DNA of 6,209 nucleotides from Anaerolineae bacterium (GCA_030622805.1 JAUXFR010000093.1:1-6209), one strand, 5' to 3'; shown: positions 1 through 5,912, counted from the first letter of the stretch. The notes: generated by a model from the letters alone, not told the origin. Numbers and translations are program-made.

Positions 1-5
1 CCGGA

Positions 6-476
6 ATGATTTACGTTCACAATCAATCCGAAGCCAACCGAAACGTTGATGAAACGGTGTTAGAAAAATCCGCGTTCGCTGCCATGCAGTATGTTGGGGT
101 CCAGGCAGTCGCCGATTTGTCCATCATCATATCCGATGACGCGTATTTACATGAACTTAATCTTAAGTTCCGGGAAGTTGACAGCCCAACCGATGTGCTT
201 GCATTCCCCTCTGGAGAAACAGATATTGACACCAGTAGGACATACTTAGGTGATGTGATTCTCTCCTGCACCAGAGCACAGGCTCAAGCCCAGGCTGCTG
301 GACACGCGCTGGAAAGCGAATTGCAGCTCCTGGTCGTGCACGGCGTGCTCCATCTATTGAGCTATGATCACACAGATGAAGAGAGCAAGGATCGCATGTG
401 GACAGCCCAGAGAGAGATTCTGGAGAGCCTGGGCTTACCGCACGAAGTGATCTCCTCTTTAAATACATCTGTCTAG
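6..476 (+). CDS. ybeY: Endoribonuclease YbeY (rRNA maturation factor)
   Basis: YbeY is a single-domain zinc-dependent endoribonuclease of the cytosol that acts in 16S rRNA 3'-end maturation and ribosome quality control. The 156-residue product is the usual family length. The signature zinc site HGVLHLLSYDH is at residues 112-122, giving H-x3-H-x5-H with ligands H112, H116 and H122. The conserved FREVDSPTDVLAFP stretch (residues 55-68, with R56) lies ahead of it. One small deviation is Ser119 where most members have Gly (GYDH). The ATG at base 6 gives a normal N-terminus (MIYVHNQ), but only five bases precede it, so no ribosome-binding site can be judged and a slightly earlier start cannot be excluded. 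It is followed on the same strand, 44 bases later, by dgkA, a frequent bacterial arrangement. Identification is firm. Confidence 0.96.
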   Translation: MIYVHNQSEANRNVDETVLEKSAFAAMQYVGVQAVADLSIIISDDAYLHELNLKFREVDSPTDVLAFPSGETDIDTSRTYLGDVILSCTRAQAQAQAAGHALESELQLLVVHGVLHLLSYDHTDEESKDRMWTAQREILESLGLPHEVISSLNTSV

Positions 477-520
477 ATAAACTATCAGGTTCAATCAACT
501 CGACAGAGCCATACACTTCT

Positions 521-910
521 ATGCGCGCCTTTCTTAAATCGAGAGCTTTATCATTCACATACGCATTTTCTGGCTGGTGGCACGTCATCCGAACACAGCG
601 CAACGCCTGGATACACGCTCTTGTCGGTTTAATGGTCGTGGTTCTTGGTTTCTGGCTCGGTATCTCCCCACGCGACTGGGCCGTTATTGTCCTAGCGATT
701 GCCCTGGTCTGGACTGCTGAGTTTATCAACACCGCACTTGAAGCAATTGTAGACCTGGCAAGTCCAGAGACGAACGAACTTGCTAAAGCTGGTAAGGACG
801 TCGGCGCTGCCGCCGTTCTGATCGCCGCACTCTCTTCAGTTATAATTGGCCTGCTCATCCTTGGCCCACCACTTTGGCACAAGATTCAGACCTTGATTTT
901 CAACTCGTGA
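521..910 (+). CDS. dgkA: Undecaprenol/diacylglycerol kinase (DgkA family)
   Basis: This is a small integral-membrane kinase that phosphorylates a lipid alcohol. In Gram-positive-type members the substrate is undecaprenol, recycled for cell-wall carrier lipid; in Proteobacteria it is diacylglycerol. The 129-residue product has three predicted membrane helices (about 31-48, 53-70 and 95-115). The catalytic block AEFINTALEAIVD (residues 66-78) contains E67, N70 and E74, and GKDVGAAAVL (91-100) follows; both are family hallmarks. The N-terminal RTQRNAWIH has Gln26 where B. subtilis-type proteins have Glu (TERN). The open frame extends upstream to 398 inside ybeY, but that part does not resemble the family and has no ATG closer than 398, so the ATG at 521 is chosen. 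No clear Shine-Dalgarno precedes it. It probably shares a transcript with ybeY. Which lipid it uses cannot be read from sequence. Confidence 0.93.
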   Translation: MRAFLKSRALSFTYAFSGWWHVIRTQRNAWIHALVGLMVVVLGFWLGISPRDWAVIVLAIALVWTAEFINTALEAIVDLASPETNELAKAGKDVGAAAVLIAALSSVIIGLLILGPPLWHKIQTLIFNS

Positions 911-927
911 TTGGACTAAGCGATTTC

Positions 928-1011
928 ACCCAAACCCTAAATCAACCGATCCTTAATTTCCTGATTACCTATGTGCCTAATCGACCAATCCCTAATTTCC
1001 CAATCACCTAG
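928..1011 (-). repeat. Degenerate short-repeat array, orphan copy
   Basis: Between dgkA and the AP endonuclease gene, the minus strand reads as a run of imperfect 7-9 base units such as GATTGGGA, AATTAGG, GATTGGTC, GATTAGGC, AATCAGGA and AATTAAGG. The reverse complement of 976-1010 aligns without gaps to 5815-5849, with 26 of 35 positions identical by hand count. It is therefore the same repeat family as the array after pheS, in the opposite orientation and more decayed toward its dgkA-proximal end. No open frame of the four-helix-bundle type adjoins it. It occupies nearly the whole intergenic space, which shows no convincing promoter. Function is unknown. Confidence 0.75.
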
Positions 1012-1024
1012 CCCCCTACCTTTT

Positions 1025-1028
1025 GGAG
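1025..1028 (+). promoter_or_regulatory. Ribosome-binding site of the AP endonuclease gene
   Basis: GGAG lies seven bases before the ATG at 1036, just outside the repeat array. It supports that start for the endonuclease IV-type gene. Confidence 0.7.
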
Positions 1029-1035
1029 CATACTT

Positions 1036-1878
1036 ATGAATTCATCTTTCCGTTTCGGCACCGTTGGTTCTCCAAAATCTACCCCAAAAAAACCCGGTGG
1101 TACGGTTGGGGGTATTCTCAGAACCGCTGAACTCGGTCTCAACGCGTTAGAACTGGGTTGGGTGCGTGCCGTGCGTGTATCAGAGAAGACCTGCCAGAAA
1201 ATCTCCACAACCGCACAAGATCAGGGTGTATCGATCAGTGTACACGCTCCATACTATATCAACCTGAATGCTGACGATGAAGAGTGGCCCAAATCACGCA
1301 AGCGGTTGATGGACGCATCACTCTACGGCAATCTTGCTGGAGCCACGGATATTGTCTTCCACCCCGGTTCTTATTTTGGCGAACAACCCAAAACAGTCCT
1401 TCCCTTAGCAATCGAGCGTCTCGAAGGCTGCCTCGCCGAACTGCGTGAGGGCGACAATCCCGTTATTCTGCGACCCGAGACGATGGGCAAAGGCGCCATG
1501 CTCGGATCCCTGGAAGATACGCTGGAGATGAGTAATGCCATTCCAGGAGTCCAGCCCTGCCTGGATTTCGCCCACCTGCATGCACGCCCCGGTGATGGGT
1601 CCATGAATACCTACGATGAATGGTCCGCTGCCCTGGAGCTGTACGGGGCAAAGCTCGGAGAAGATGCCTTACAGAACCTGCATATTCACCTGTCAGGGAT
1701 TGAGTACAGCGAGAAAGGTGAACGGAACCACCTGCCGCTTGAGGAGGCAGACCTCGATCTGGAAGCGATCCTGCGCGCATTGAAAGACTTCAACTGCAGC
1801 GGTCGTATCCTGTGTGAAAGCCCAATCCTGGAAGAGGACGCGCTGAAGATCAAGCATACCTGGGAAGCGATGAACTGA
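1036..1878 (+). CDS. nfo: Deoxyribonuclease IV-type AP endonuclease (TIM barrel)
   Basis: This is a member of AP endonuclease family 2, TIM-barrel metalloenzymes that cut DNA 5' of abasic sites in base excision repair. The 280-residue length is typical. Metal-site candidates appear in order: SVHAPYYINL (H70), FHPGSY (H109), RPETMGKG (E148), CLDFAH (D177 and H180), LHIHLSG (H216/H218), GERNHLPL (H232) and CESP (E261). The motifs differ from E. coli Nfo: LETP reads CESP, and the DRH metal motif reads RNH, with an acidic residue only one position earlier (E229). This resembles the archaeal/Chloroflexota-type subgroup as I recall it. The start is supported by GGAG seven bases upstream. It is followed after 23 bases by a uracil-DNA-glycosylase-like gene, so the two probably form a repair operon. 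Family is confident; activity equal to Nfo is inferred. Confidence 0.88.
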   Translation: MNSSFRFGTVGSPKSTPKKPGGTVGGILRTAELGLNALELGWVRAVRVSEKTCQKISTTAQDQGVSISVHAPYYINLNADDEEWPKSRKRLMDASLYGNLAGATDIVFHPGSYFGEQPKTVLPLAIERLEGCLAELREGDNPVILRPETMGKGAMLGSLEDTLEMSNAIPGVQPCLDFAHLHARPGDGSMNTYDEWSAALELYGAKLGEDALQNLHIHLSGIEYSEKGERNHLPLEEADLDLEAILRALKDFNCSGRILCESPILEEDALKIKHTWEAMN

Positions 1879-1901
1879 AGGGTGGCTAAAAGCAGCGATA
1901 G

Positions 1902-2525
1902 ATGAACGATAATCAGAAAGTGCACGCTCTTCAAGAGCTTCACAACCAACTGAATCATTGCCGGCTGTGCCTGGAGGCGGGTTATGACATCTTCCCTCGC
2001 GCGATCATCTCCGGCGGCATGGGAGCGAGTTTAATGACCATTGGACAGGCGCCAGGCATTACAGAAAAGGAGGCCGGGCGTCCGTTCAACGCTGGCAGCG
2101 GTACACGCTTGTTTAAATGGCTGAGCCTGGCAGGCATCGAAGAGGACTGGTTTCGTGCCACGCAGTACATGACCTCTGTTACGAAATGCTATCCTGGACG
2201 GGCAAACTCAGGGGCAGGAGATCGGGTGCCCACACGTGCTGAGCAGCAGTTGTGTCGCCCGTTCCTCGATAGTGAAATTGAACTGATTGATCCGCGGCTC
2301 ATCATCCCCATTGGGCGTCTGGCGATCAATTTGTACTTCCCCACTAAACTATCGCTGGCTCAGGTGATCGGAACGCAGAAGCAGGTAAACGGTCGCTGGA
2401 TTGTTCCCCTGCCTCACCCATCAGGCGCAAGCCGCTGGCACCAGACCGAGTCGAACCGGGCGCTGGTCGACCAGGCTATCACTCTAATACGCCAGCACGT
2501 CAGCGATATTTTTCCAGAGTTATAG
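1902..2525 (+). CDS. Uracil-DNA glycosylase superfamily protein, Fe-S type
   Basis: This is a predicted cytosolic DNA-repair glycosylase of the UDG superfamily, which removes uracil or related damaged bases. In the 207-residue product, motif A is GQAPGITEKEAGRPFNAGSG (residues 48-67), which resembles the family 4 GEAPG..E..G.PF pattern but with Gln49 for Glu. The C-terminal catalytic-type motif is HPSGASRWH (172-180). Four cysteines, C20-x2-C23, C96 and C118, match the layout of the 4Fe-4S cluster in families 4 and 5. The C96-C118 gap (21 residues) is longer than I recall for classical family 4. I therefore do not assign a numbered family; it looks like the widespread HPSG-type group annotated only as 'uracil-DNA glycosylase family'. 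It starts 23 bases after the AP endonuclease, which would cut the abasic sites it makes. No strong Shine-Dalgarno is seen, so translation may depend on the upstream gene. Confidence 0.85.
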   Translation: MNDNQKVHALQELHNQLNHCRLCLEAGYDIFPRAIISGGMGASLMTIGQAPGITEKEAGRPFNAGSGTRLFKWLSLAGIEEDWFRATQYMTSVTKCYPGRANSGAGDRVPTRAEQQLCRPFLDSEIELIDPRLIIPIGRLAINLYFPTKLSLAQVIGTQKQVNGRWIVPLPHPSGASRWHQTESNRALVDQAITLIRQHVSDIFPEL

Positions 2526-2554
2526 AAAAATGTGTATCTTGAATTGATTATGGC

Positions 2555-2574
2555 GTGAACTTGCGATTGTTCAC
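2555..2574. terminator. Possible bidirectional terminator hairpin
   Basis: GTGAAC and GTTCAC form a perfect 6-bp stem with an 8-base loop in the 65-base gap between two convergent genes, the glycosylase-like gene and the isomerase. An extra GCG/CGC pairing is possible if one base bulges. The position suits a terminator for both transcripts, but neither side has an adjacent T-tract, so efficient Rho-independent termination is doubtful. Confidence 0.35.
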
Positions 2575-2590
2575 CGCATGGTTCCGCGTC

Positions 2591-3526
2591 CTATTCCCCC
2601 GAAGACGGTAAAATTTGAATATCTGACTGCTCCCACTTCAACGCCATCCATTCATGCAGCGCGATTTCCTGCAGCACCAACCTGGCATCCGGTGTGAGAA
2701 CCCGTTCAGGATCTCGTTCCAGCACCAGGATGATATGATAGCCAATATCCGATTCGAACACTTCGCTGTATTGACCCTCATCCAGTGTAAAAGCGACCTC
2801 TTCGACAGACGGAACGAGCGCATAGCCGCGCGGGAACCATCCCAAATCACCGCCTGTAGTTGGGTTGTACTCCGCAGCCAATGTGGTGAAATCAGCACCT
2901 GCCTGCAAGCGCTGTAAGATCTCGTTTGCTTCCTGTAGATCTATTACGAGTATCTGTCGCACATGCACCTGCTCGACCGCTTCGGGAACCCCGGCGGTTA
3001 TTTTATCCCTCATCCAGGCTGCGCGGATGGCACGCGCAAGCGACACCTGAAAACTATCCTGATCGTAGTGGTTGGCTGACATCCACTCATCAAACGCCTC
3101 TCTCCCCCCGCTTTCACTGATCACACGATCCATTCGATCCTCTAACGTACCTTCTTCCAGTTGGAAGCCGTCCGCATCAGCAGACTGGGCGAGCAGTGTG
3201 ATGGAGATGAGATCGTTCAGCACGAGTTCTTCATCATCAGAGACCAGCTCTCTTCCCACGGCTGCCTGGTAGCGCGCCAGTTCTGCCTGGAATTCAGCTA
3301 ACGTGATCCCGTCACCATTTACGCTTGCCGCCAGAGGGGCTGGTGTGGGCGAGGGCTGCTCGGGCGTATACGACGGCGTCGGGTCAGCAATCAGCGTTGG
3401 GCTGGTCGTAACTTCTGGCAAACTGGCAGTCGGTGTCTCGTCAGTGCCACCACTGCAGGCGAACAGCAGCAGAAACAGGATGCCAAACCAGAGATAACGC
3501 CCCGGAAAGTGTACATTCATTCTCAT
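2591..3526 (-). CDS. Lipoprotein parvulin-type peptidyl-prolyl isomerase (PrsA/SurA-like)
   Basis: This is predicted to be an extracytoplasmic, membrane-anchored folding catalyst that isomerises X-Pro bonds. In the 311-residue product, a hydrophobic signal segment (11-23) ends in the lipobox LFAC, with the lipidated Cys at C24. A Pro/Thr/Ser-rich linker follows (about 30-66). Next is a helical SurA-N-like chaperone region (about 67-178, beginning AASVNGDGITLAEF), then a parvulin domain (about 186-272). The parvulin domain shows VHVRQILV, GGDLGWFPRG and IGYHIILV, all typical of PF00639-type rotamases. The ATG at 3526 is used; the ATG two codons later is also possible, and both keep the signal peptide. 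A TATAAT box lies so close upstream that the message would be nearly leaderless. The gene stands alone, convergent with the repair pair and divergent from plsC. Its clients are unknown. Confidence 0.93.
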   Translation of the reverse strand: MRMNVHFPGRYLWFGILFLLLFACSGGTDETPTASLPEVTTSPTLIADPTPSYTPEQPSPTPAPLAASVNGDGITLAEFQAELARYQAAVGRELVSDDEELVLNDLISITLLAQSADADGFQLEEGTLEDRMDRVISESGGREAFDEWMSANHYDQDSFQVSLARAIRAAWMRDKITAGVPEAVEQVHVRQILVIDLQEANEILQRLQAGADFTTLAAEYNPTTGGDLGWFPRGYALVPSVEEVAFTLDEGQYSEVFESDIGYHIILVLERDPERVLTPDARLVLQEIALHEWMALKWEQSDIQILPSSGE

Positions 3527-3537
3527 AAGCGAAACAG

Positions 3538-3543
3538 ATTATA
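3538..3543 (-). promoter_or_regulatory. -10 box of the isomerase gene
   Basis: The minus strand reads a perfect TATAAT, 11 bases before the ATG at 3526. A transcript starting about seven bases downstream would have a leader of only about five bases. The upstream -35 region is weak: TTAACT at 3568-3563 matches four of six positions, with a long 19-base spacer. Confidence 0.5.
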
Positions 3544-3618
3544 CGATACACTTGCGCTTCTGAGTTAAAACCCCGATGAAAGGGTAAAAGTCGCCTCCCA
3601 AATATCAAAGATACAAAT

Positions 3619-3624
3619 TATACT
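3619..3624 (+). promoter_or_regulatory. Candidate -10 box for plsC
   Basis: TATACT lies 24 bases before the plsC ATG in the 122-base divergent intergenic region. No recognisable -35 hexamer is found 16-19 bases upstream, so this is only a tentative promoter. The strand and position fit plsC being the first gene of its transcript. Confidence 0.3.
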
Positions 3625-3636
3625 CTTGGACAGATC

Positions 3637-3640
3637 AGGG
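3637..3640 (+). promoter_or_regulatory. Ribosome-binding site of plsC
   Basis: AGGG lies eight bases before the ATG at 3649 and supports that start over later in-frame ATGs. Confidence 0.55.
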
Positions 3641-3648
3641 CTTATAAA

Positions 3649-4341
3649 ATGAAACAAAATCTCCTCAAAGCTATCGTTTCGATTATCCGCTTCTTGTTTG
3701 AGGTGCTCACCACAACGGAAGTATTTGGCATCGACCTTGTCCCAGAAGACAGCGGATGTATACTCGCCATGAACCATCTGAGCCGGATAGATCCAGCGCT
3801 GGTCTACGTTGTATTAGACAGGCACAAAATACTTGAGAGACACCCAATGACTGCGCTTGTAGCCGATACATACAAGAACGTTCCAGGGATCAACTGGTTA
3901 GTTAATCTCGTTGACGGCATCTGGATCAACAGAGAGGATGCGGACTTCCATGCTATTCGTGAGGCTCGCCAATTTATGCTCAACGGCGGTCAACTGGGCA
4001 TCGCCCCCGAAGGAACCCGCAGTCATACGCAGGCGCTCATTGAGGGAAAGATTGGCGCCGCATTTCTGGCGGATAAGGTGCAGGTACCGCTGGTTCCGAT
4101 CGCAATTACAGGGACCGAAAGTACATTTTACGAATTATTACACTTTCGGCGCCCACATTTTACCCTTGAGGTTGGCGAACCTTTTCAGCTCCCTCCGCTA
4201 GATCGCCAGAATCGCAGCGATTCCTTGCGCTGCAACACCGATGAGATCATGTGCAGGATCGCAGTGATGCTCCCCCCAAAATACCGCGGAGTCTATGCTG
4301 ATCATCCCCGTTTGAAAGAACTGCTGTCAGAACAGGAGTAG
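3649..4341 (+). CDS. plsC: 1-acyl-sn-glycerol-3-phosphate acyltransferase (PlsC family)
   Basis: This is predicted to add the second acyl chain to lysophosphatidic acid, giving phosphatidic acid at the inner face of the membrane. The 230-residue product carries the LPLAT motifs in order: NHLSRID (H43-x4-D48, catalytic HX4D), WINRED around 92-97, APEGTRS (119-125, glycerol-phosphate binding) and VPLVPIAITGTE (146-157). A hydrophobic N-terminal stretch (about 8-22) probably attaches it to the membrane. The C-terminal MLPPKYRGVYADHP segment (207-220) is one I associate with a subgroup of bacterial PlsC-like proteins. It is divergent from the isomerase and followed by the separately promoted T-box/pheS unit, so it is probably monocistronic. 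Other PlsC-like proteins acylate different acceptors, so the exact substrate is inferred. Confidence 0.9.
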   Translation: MKQNLLKAIVSIIRFLFEVLTTTEVFGIDLVPEDSGCILAMNHLSRIDPALVYVVLDRHKILERHPMTALVADTYKNVPGINWLVNLVDGIWINREDADFHAIREARQFMLNGGQLGIAPEGTRSHTQALIEGKIGAAFLADKVQVPLVPIAITGTESTFYELLHFRRPHFTLEVGEPFQLPPLDRQNRSDSLRCNTDEIMCRIAVMLPPKYRGVYADHPRLKELLSEQE

Positions 4342-4360
4342 GATATTTGCGCTTTTCACC

Positions 4361-4388
4361 TTGACAACATCTCCTTTTAACGGATAAT
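4361..4388 (+). promoter_or_regulatory. Sigma70-type promoter of the T-box/pheS transcript
   Basis: TTGACA (4361-4366, perfect -35) and GATAAT (4383-4388, five of six for -10) are separated by 16 bases. Transcription would begin near 4395, about 16 bases before the first T-box helix. This is the best promoter in the window. Confidence 0.8.
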
Positions 4389-4394
4389 AAGTGA

Positions 4395-4731
4395 CAATCG
4401 AATTACCACAGGCTTTGACGGAGATAAGTAAGCCAGACGAGCATCGGCGTTTGATGCGTTGAAAGAAGCTGCCAGGGAGGCCAGGGGCATTGACTGCAAC
4501 CCCAGCCCAGCTTTTGCTGACCGAAATTCCCTCCTGAGCCGCCCAGGGGAACGGTCAAAGAAAGCGTTTGACTTAATAGTTTGGGACGCAGCCCCAGCGT
4601 TAGCAGGGGAGCCAATCGTGAGATGGGTATATTGCACACTCACCGTTGGCGTTCAAGTGGTCTGCCAGGCGCAGGCAAGAAGGGTGGTACCGCGGGAGTT
4701 TCATCCCGTCCCTTTTGGGACAGGATTTTTT
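4395..4731 (+). ncRNA. T-box riboswitch, tRNA-Phe specific (pheS leader)
   Basis: This leader RNA binds uncharged tRNA-Phe and chooses between termination and read-through into pheS. Stem I base: GGCT (4411-4414) pairs with AGCC (4537-4540) and GGAG (4420-4423) with CTCC (4531-4534), leaving TTGAC and TG unpaired as a kink-turn-like junction. Specifier loop: AGTA (4427-4430) faces GAAA-TTC, with TTC (4527-4529) as the Phe specifier. Upper stem: 4464-4471 pairs with 4508-4515, and a GGGG/CCCC apical hairpin (4484-4487/4500-4503) tops it. Later elements are a GTCAAA/TTTGAC hairpin (4554-4572), a small stem III (4663-4677) and the T-box sequence AAGGGTGGTACCGCGGG at 4680-4696. The TGGT bulge pairs with the tRNA ACCA end. 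CGGGA/TCCCG closes the antiterminator. This explains the 406-base gap; open frames in it are not genes. Confidence 0.94.
4703..4731 (+). terminator. T-box regulated Rho-independent terminator
   Basis: ATCC-c-GTCCC (4703-4712) pairs with GGGAC-a-GGAT (4717-4726) around a TTTT loop, with a run of six T at 4726-4731. Its left arm overlaps the antiterminator half (TCCCG and the CCCTT that pairs with AAGGG), so the two structures exclude each other. It ends transcription before pheS when tRNA-Phe is charged. Confidence 0.9.
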
Positions 4732-4738
4732 GTTTAAT

Positions 4739-4743
4739 GGAGG
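4739..4743 (+). promoter_or_regulatory. Ribosome-binding site of pheS
   Basis: GGAGG lies four bases before the ATG at 4748 and directly after the terminator T-run. It fixes the pheS start, ruling out the longer frame that begins inside the T-box at 4646. Confidence 0.85.
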
Positions 4744-4747
4744 TACG

Positions 4748-5809
4748 ATGCTGGCAAAATTAGATACAATCGAACAGGAAGCGCTGACCTCGCTTGGATC
4801 GGTTGAAGATGAGGAATCACTGGAGCGCTGGCGAGTCAAACATCTTGGACGCAGTTCCCCGCTGATGGGTACTTTTGACCAGCTGGGAACACTTGCCAAA
4901 GGTGAACGCCCAACAGTTGGGCGGCGCGCAAATGAGATCAAGAAGGTCCTGGAAACAGCGTATCAGGAAAACAGCGAGACGCTGCGAACGACCGCCATCC
5001 AGCGTTCCCTGCAGGCTGAGAGTCTGGATGTCACCCTACCGGGACGCACAGCGCTGCACGGACGACTGCACCCAACAACTCAGACCATGCGCACCATCTA
5101 CGCCATCTTCGCTGACATGGGCTTCCAAATCTACCTGTCGCGCGAGGTTGAAACGGACGAGTACAACTTCCAACTGCTGAACTTCCCTCCCCATCACCCG
5201 GCGCGCGAGATGCAGGACACCTTCTTCGTCGAATCCGAGGGTGATCGAGGTGACAACCCGCTCCTGCTGCGTACGCACACTTCGCCAGGGCAGATCCACG
5301 CCATGCGAGAGTTCGCTGCCGCCAATCCGGAGAACCCGCCGCCGGTACGCATCATCCTGCCGGGTATGTGCTACCGGTACGAGCAGATCACCGCCCGCGC
5401 CGAGATGCAGTTCAACCAGGTCGAAGGTCTGGCAGTCGGCAGCGATATCACCTTCGGTGACTTGAAAGGTACCCTGAGCGACTTTGCACGCCGGCTTTTC
5501 GGGCAGCAGGTGCGCTCACGCTTCCGCGCCTCGCACTTCCCTTTCACCGAACCCAGCGCCGAGATGGACATCGAGTGCTTCGTCTGCGGTGGAAGTGGCT
5601 GCTCTGTTTGCAAACGTTCCGGTTGGCTGGAGATCCTCGGATGCGGCATGGTGCACCCCGTGGTACTGCAGAACGGAGGCTACGACCCGCAGCGCTATAC
5701 CGGGTTTGCCTTCGGTATGGGTCCCGAGCGCAGCACCATGCTCAGGCACCGTATCGATGATATCCGCTATTTCTTCGGGAATGACTTGAGGTTTTTGGAG
5801 CAGTTTTGA
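4748..5809 (+). CDS. pheS: Phenylalanyl-tRNA synthetase alpha subunit
   Basis: This is the catalytic alpha subunit of the cytosolic alpha2-beta2 class II synthetase that charges tRNA-Phe. The 353-residue product is a normal length. It has an N-terminal coiled region (about 1-90) that contacts tRNA, then the class II core: FPPHHPAREMQDTFF (146-160), RTHTSPGQI (175-183), motif 2 CYRYEQITARAEMQFNQVEG (208-227) and motif 3 GFAFGMGPERSTMLRH (319-334). A four-cysteine cluster C277-x2-C280-x4-C285-x2-C288 sits in the loop before GWLEILGCGMVHP and may bind zinc; I believe such clusters occur in many bacterial PheS. Expression is set by the Phe T-box upstream. The usual partner pheT is not seen within the 400 bases remaining after the stop; a repeat array and a four-helix-bundle gene lie there instead. 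Confidence 0.97.
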   Translation: MLAKLDTIEQEALTSLGSVEDEESLERWRVKHLGRSSPLMGTFDQLGTLAKGERPTVGRRANEIKKVLETAYQENSETLRTTAIQRSLQAESLDVTLPGRTALHGRLHPTTQTMRTIYAIFADMGFQIYLSREVETDEYNFQLLNFPPHHPAREMQDTFFVESEGDRGDNPLLLRTHTSPGQIHAMREFAAANPENPPPVRIILPGMCYRYEQITARAEMQFNQVEGLAVGSDITFGDLKGTLSDFARRLFGQQVRSRFRASHFPFTEPSAEMDIECFVCGGSGCSVCKRSGWLEILGCGMVHPVVLQNGGYDPQRYTGFAFGMGPERSTMLRHRIDDIRYFFGNDLRFLEQF

Positions 5810-5811
5810 GG

Positions 5812-5912
5812 GATTAGGTGATCAGGCGACCAGGGATTAGTCAATCAGGTAACCAGGGATTGGTTGATCAGGTAATCGGGTAACTAGGGATTAGTAAATC
5901 AGGCAGATAAGG
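5812..5912 (+). repeat. Tandem 7-8 bp degenerate repeat array (13 units)
   Basis: Starting two bases after the pheS stop, the sequence divides without remainder into 13 units with lengths 8,8,7,8,8,7,8,8,8,7,8,8,8. Examples are GATTAGGT, GATCAGGC, GACCAGG, GATTAGTC, AATCAGGT, AACCAGG, GATTGGTT and GATCAGGT, for a consensus near RAYYAGGN. Groups of three give a higher-order period of 23 bases. The last unit, AGATAAGG (5905-5912), overlaps the ribosome-binding site of the next gene. A related array lies in inverse orientation at 928-1011. There is no long conserved repeat with unique spacers, so this is not CRISPR. Function is unknown. Confidence 0.85.

Noticed and set aside
398..520. N-terminal extension of dgkA starting inside ybeY
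   Set aside because: The extra 41 residues do not resemble the family and overlap ybeY; the ATG at 521 gives the normal length.
163..882. 239-codon open frame on the minus strand
   Set aside because: It lies wholly antisense to ybeY and dgkA, both firmly identified, and its product is low-complexity Arg/Ser/Ala-rich with no recognisable domain.
1463..1780. Minus-strand open frame within the AP endonuclease gene
   Set aside because: A shadow frame opposite a well-supported gene, with no domain and no ribosome-binding site.
2654..3497. Plus-strand open frames across the isomerase gene
   Set aside because: Short shadow frames antisense to a complete lipoprotein gene with clear domains.
4646..4747. 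Upstream start for pheS
   Set aside because: It would run through the antiterminator and terminator; GGAGG before 4748 and family length support the later start.
4377..4763. Several open frames of 60-113 codons on both strands ahead of pheS
   Set aside because: They fall within the T-box leader, whose RNA structure explains the sequence; none resembles a protein.
5812..5912. CRISPR array
   Set aside because: The units are 7-8 bases, degenerate and contiguous, with no spacers and no cas genes.
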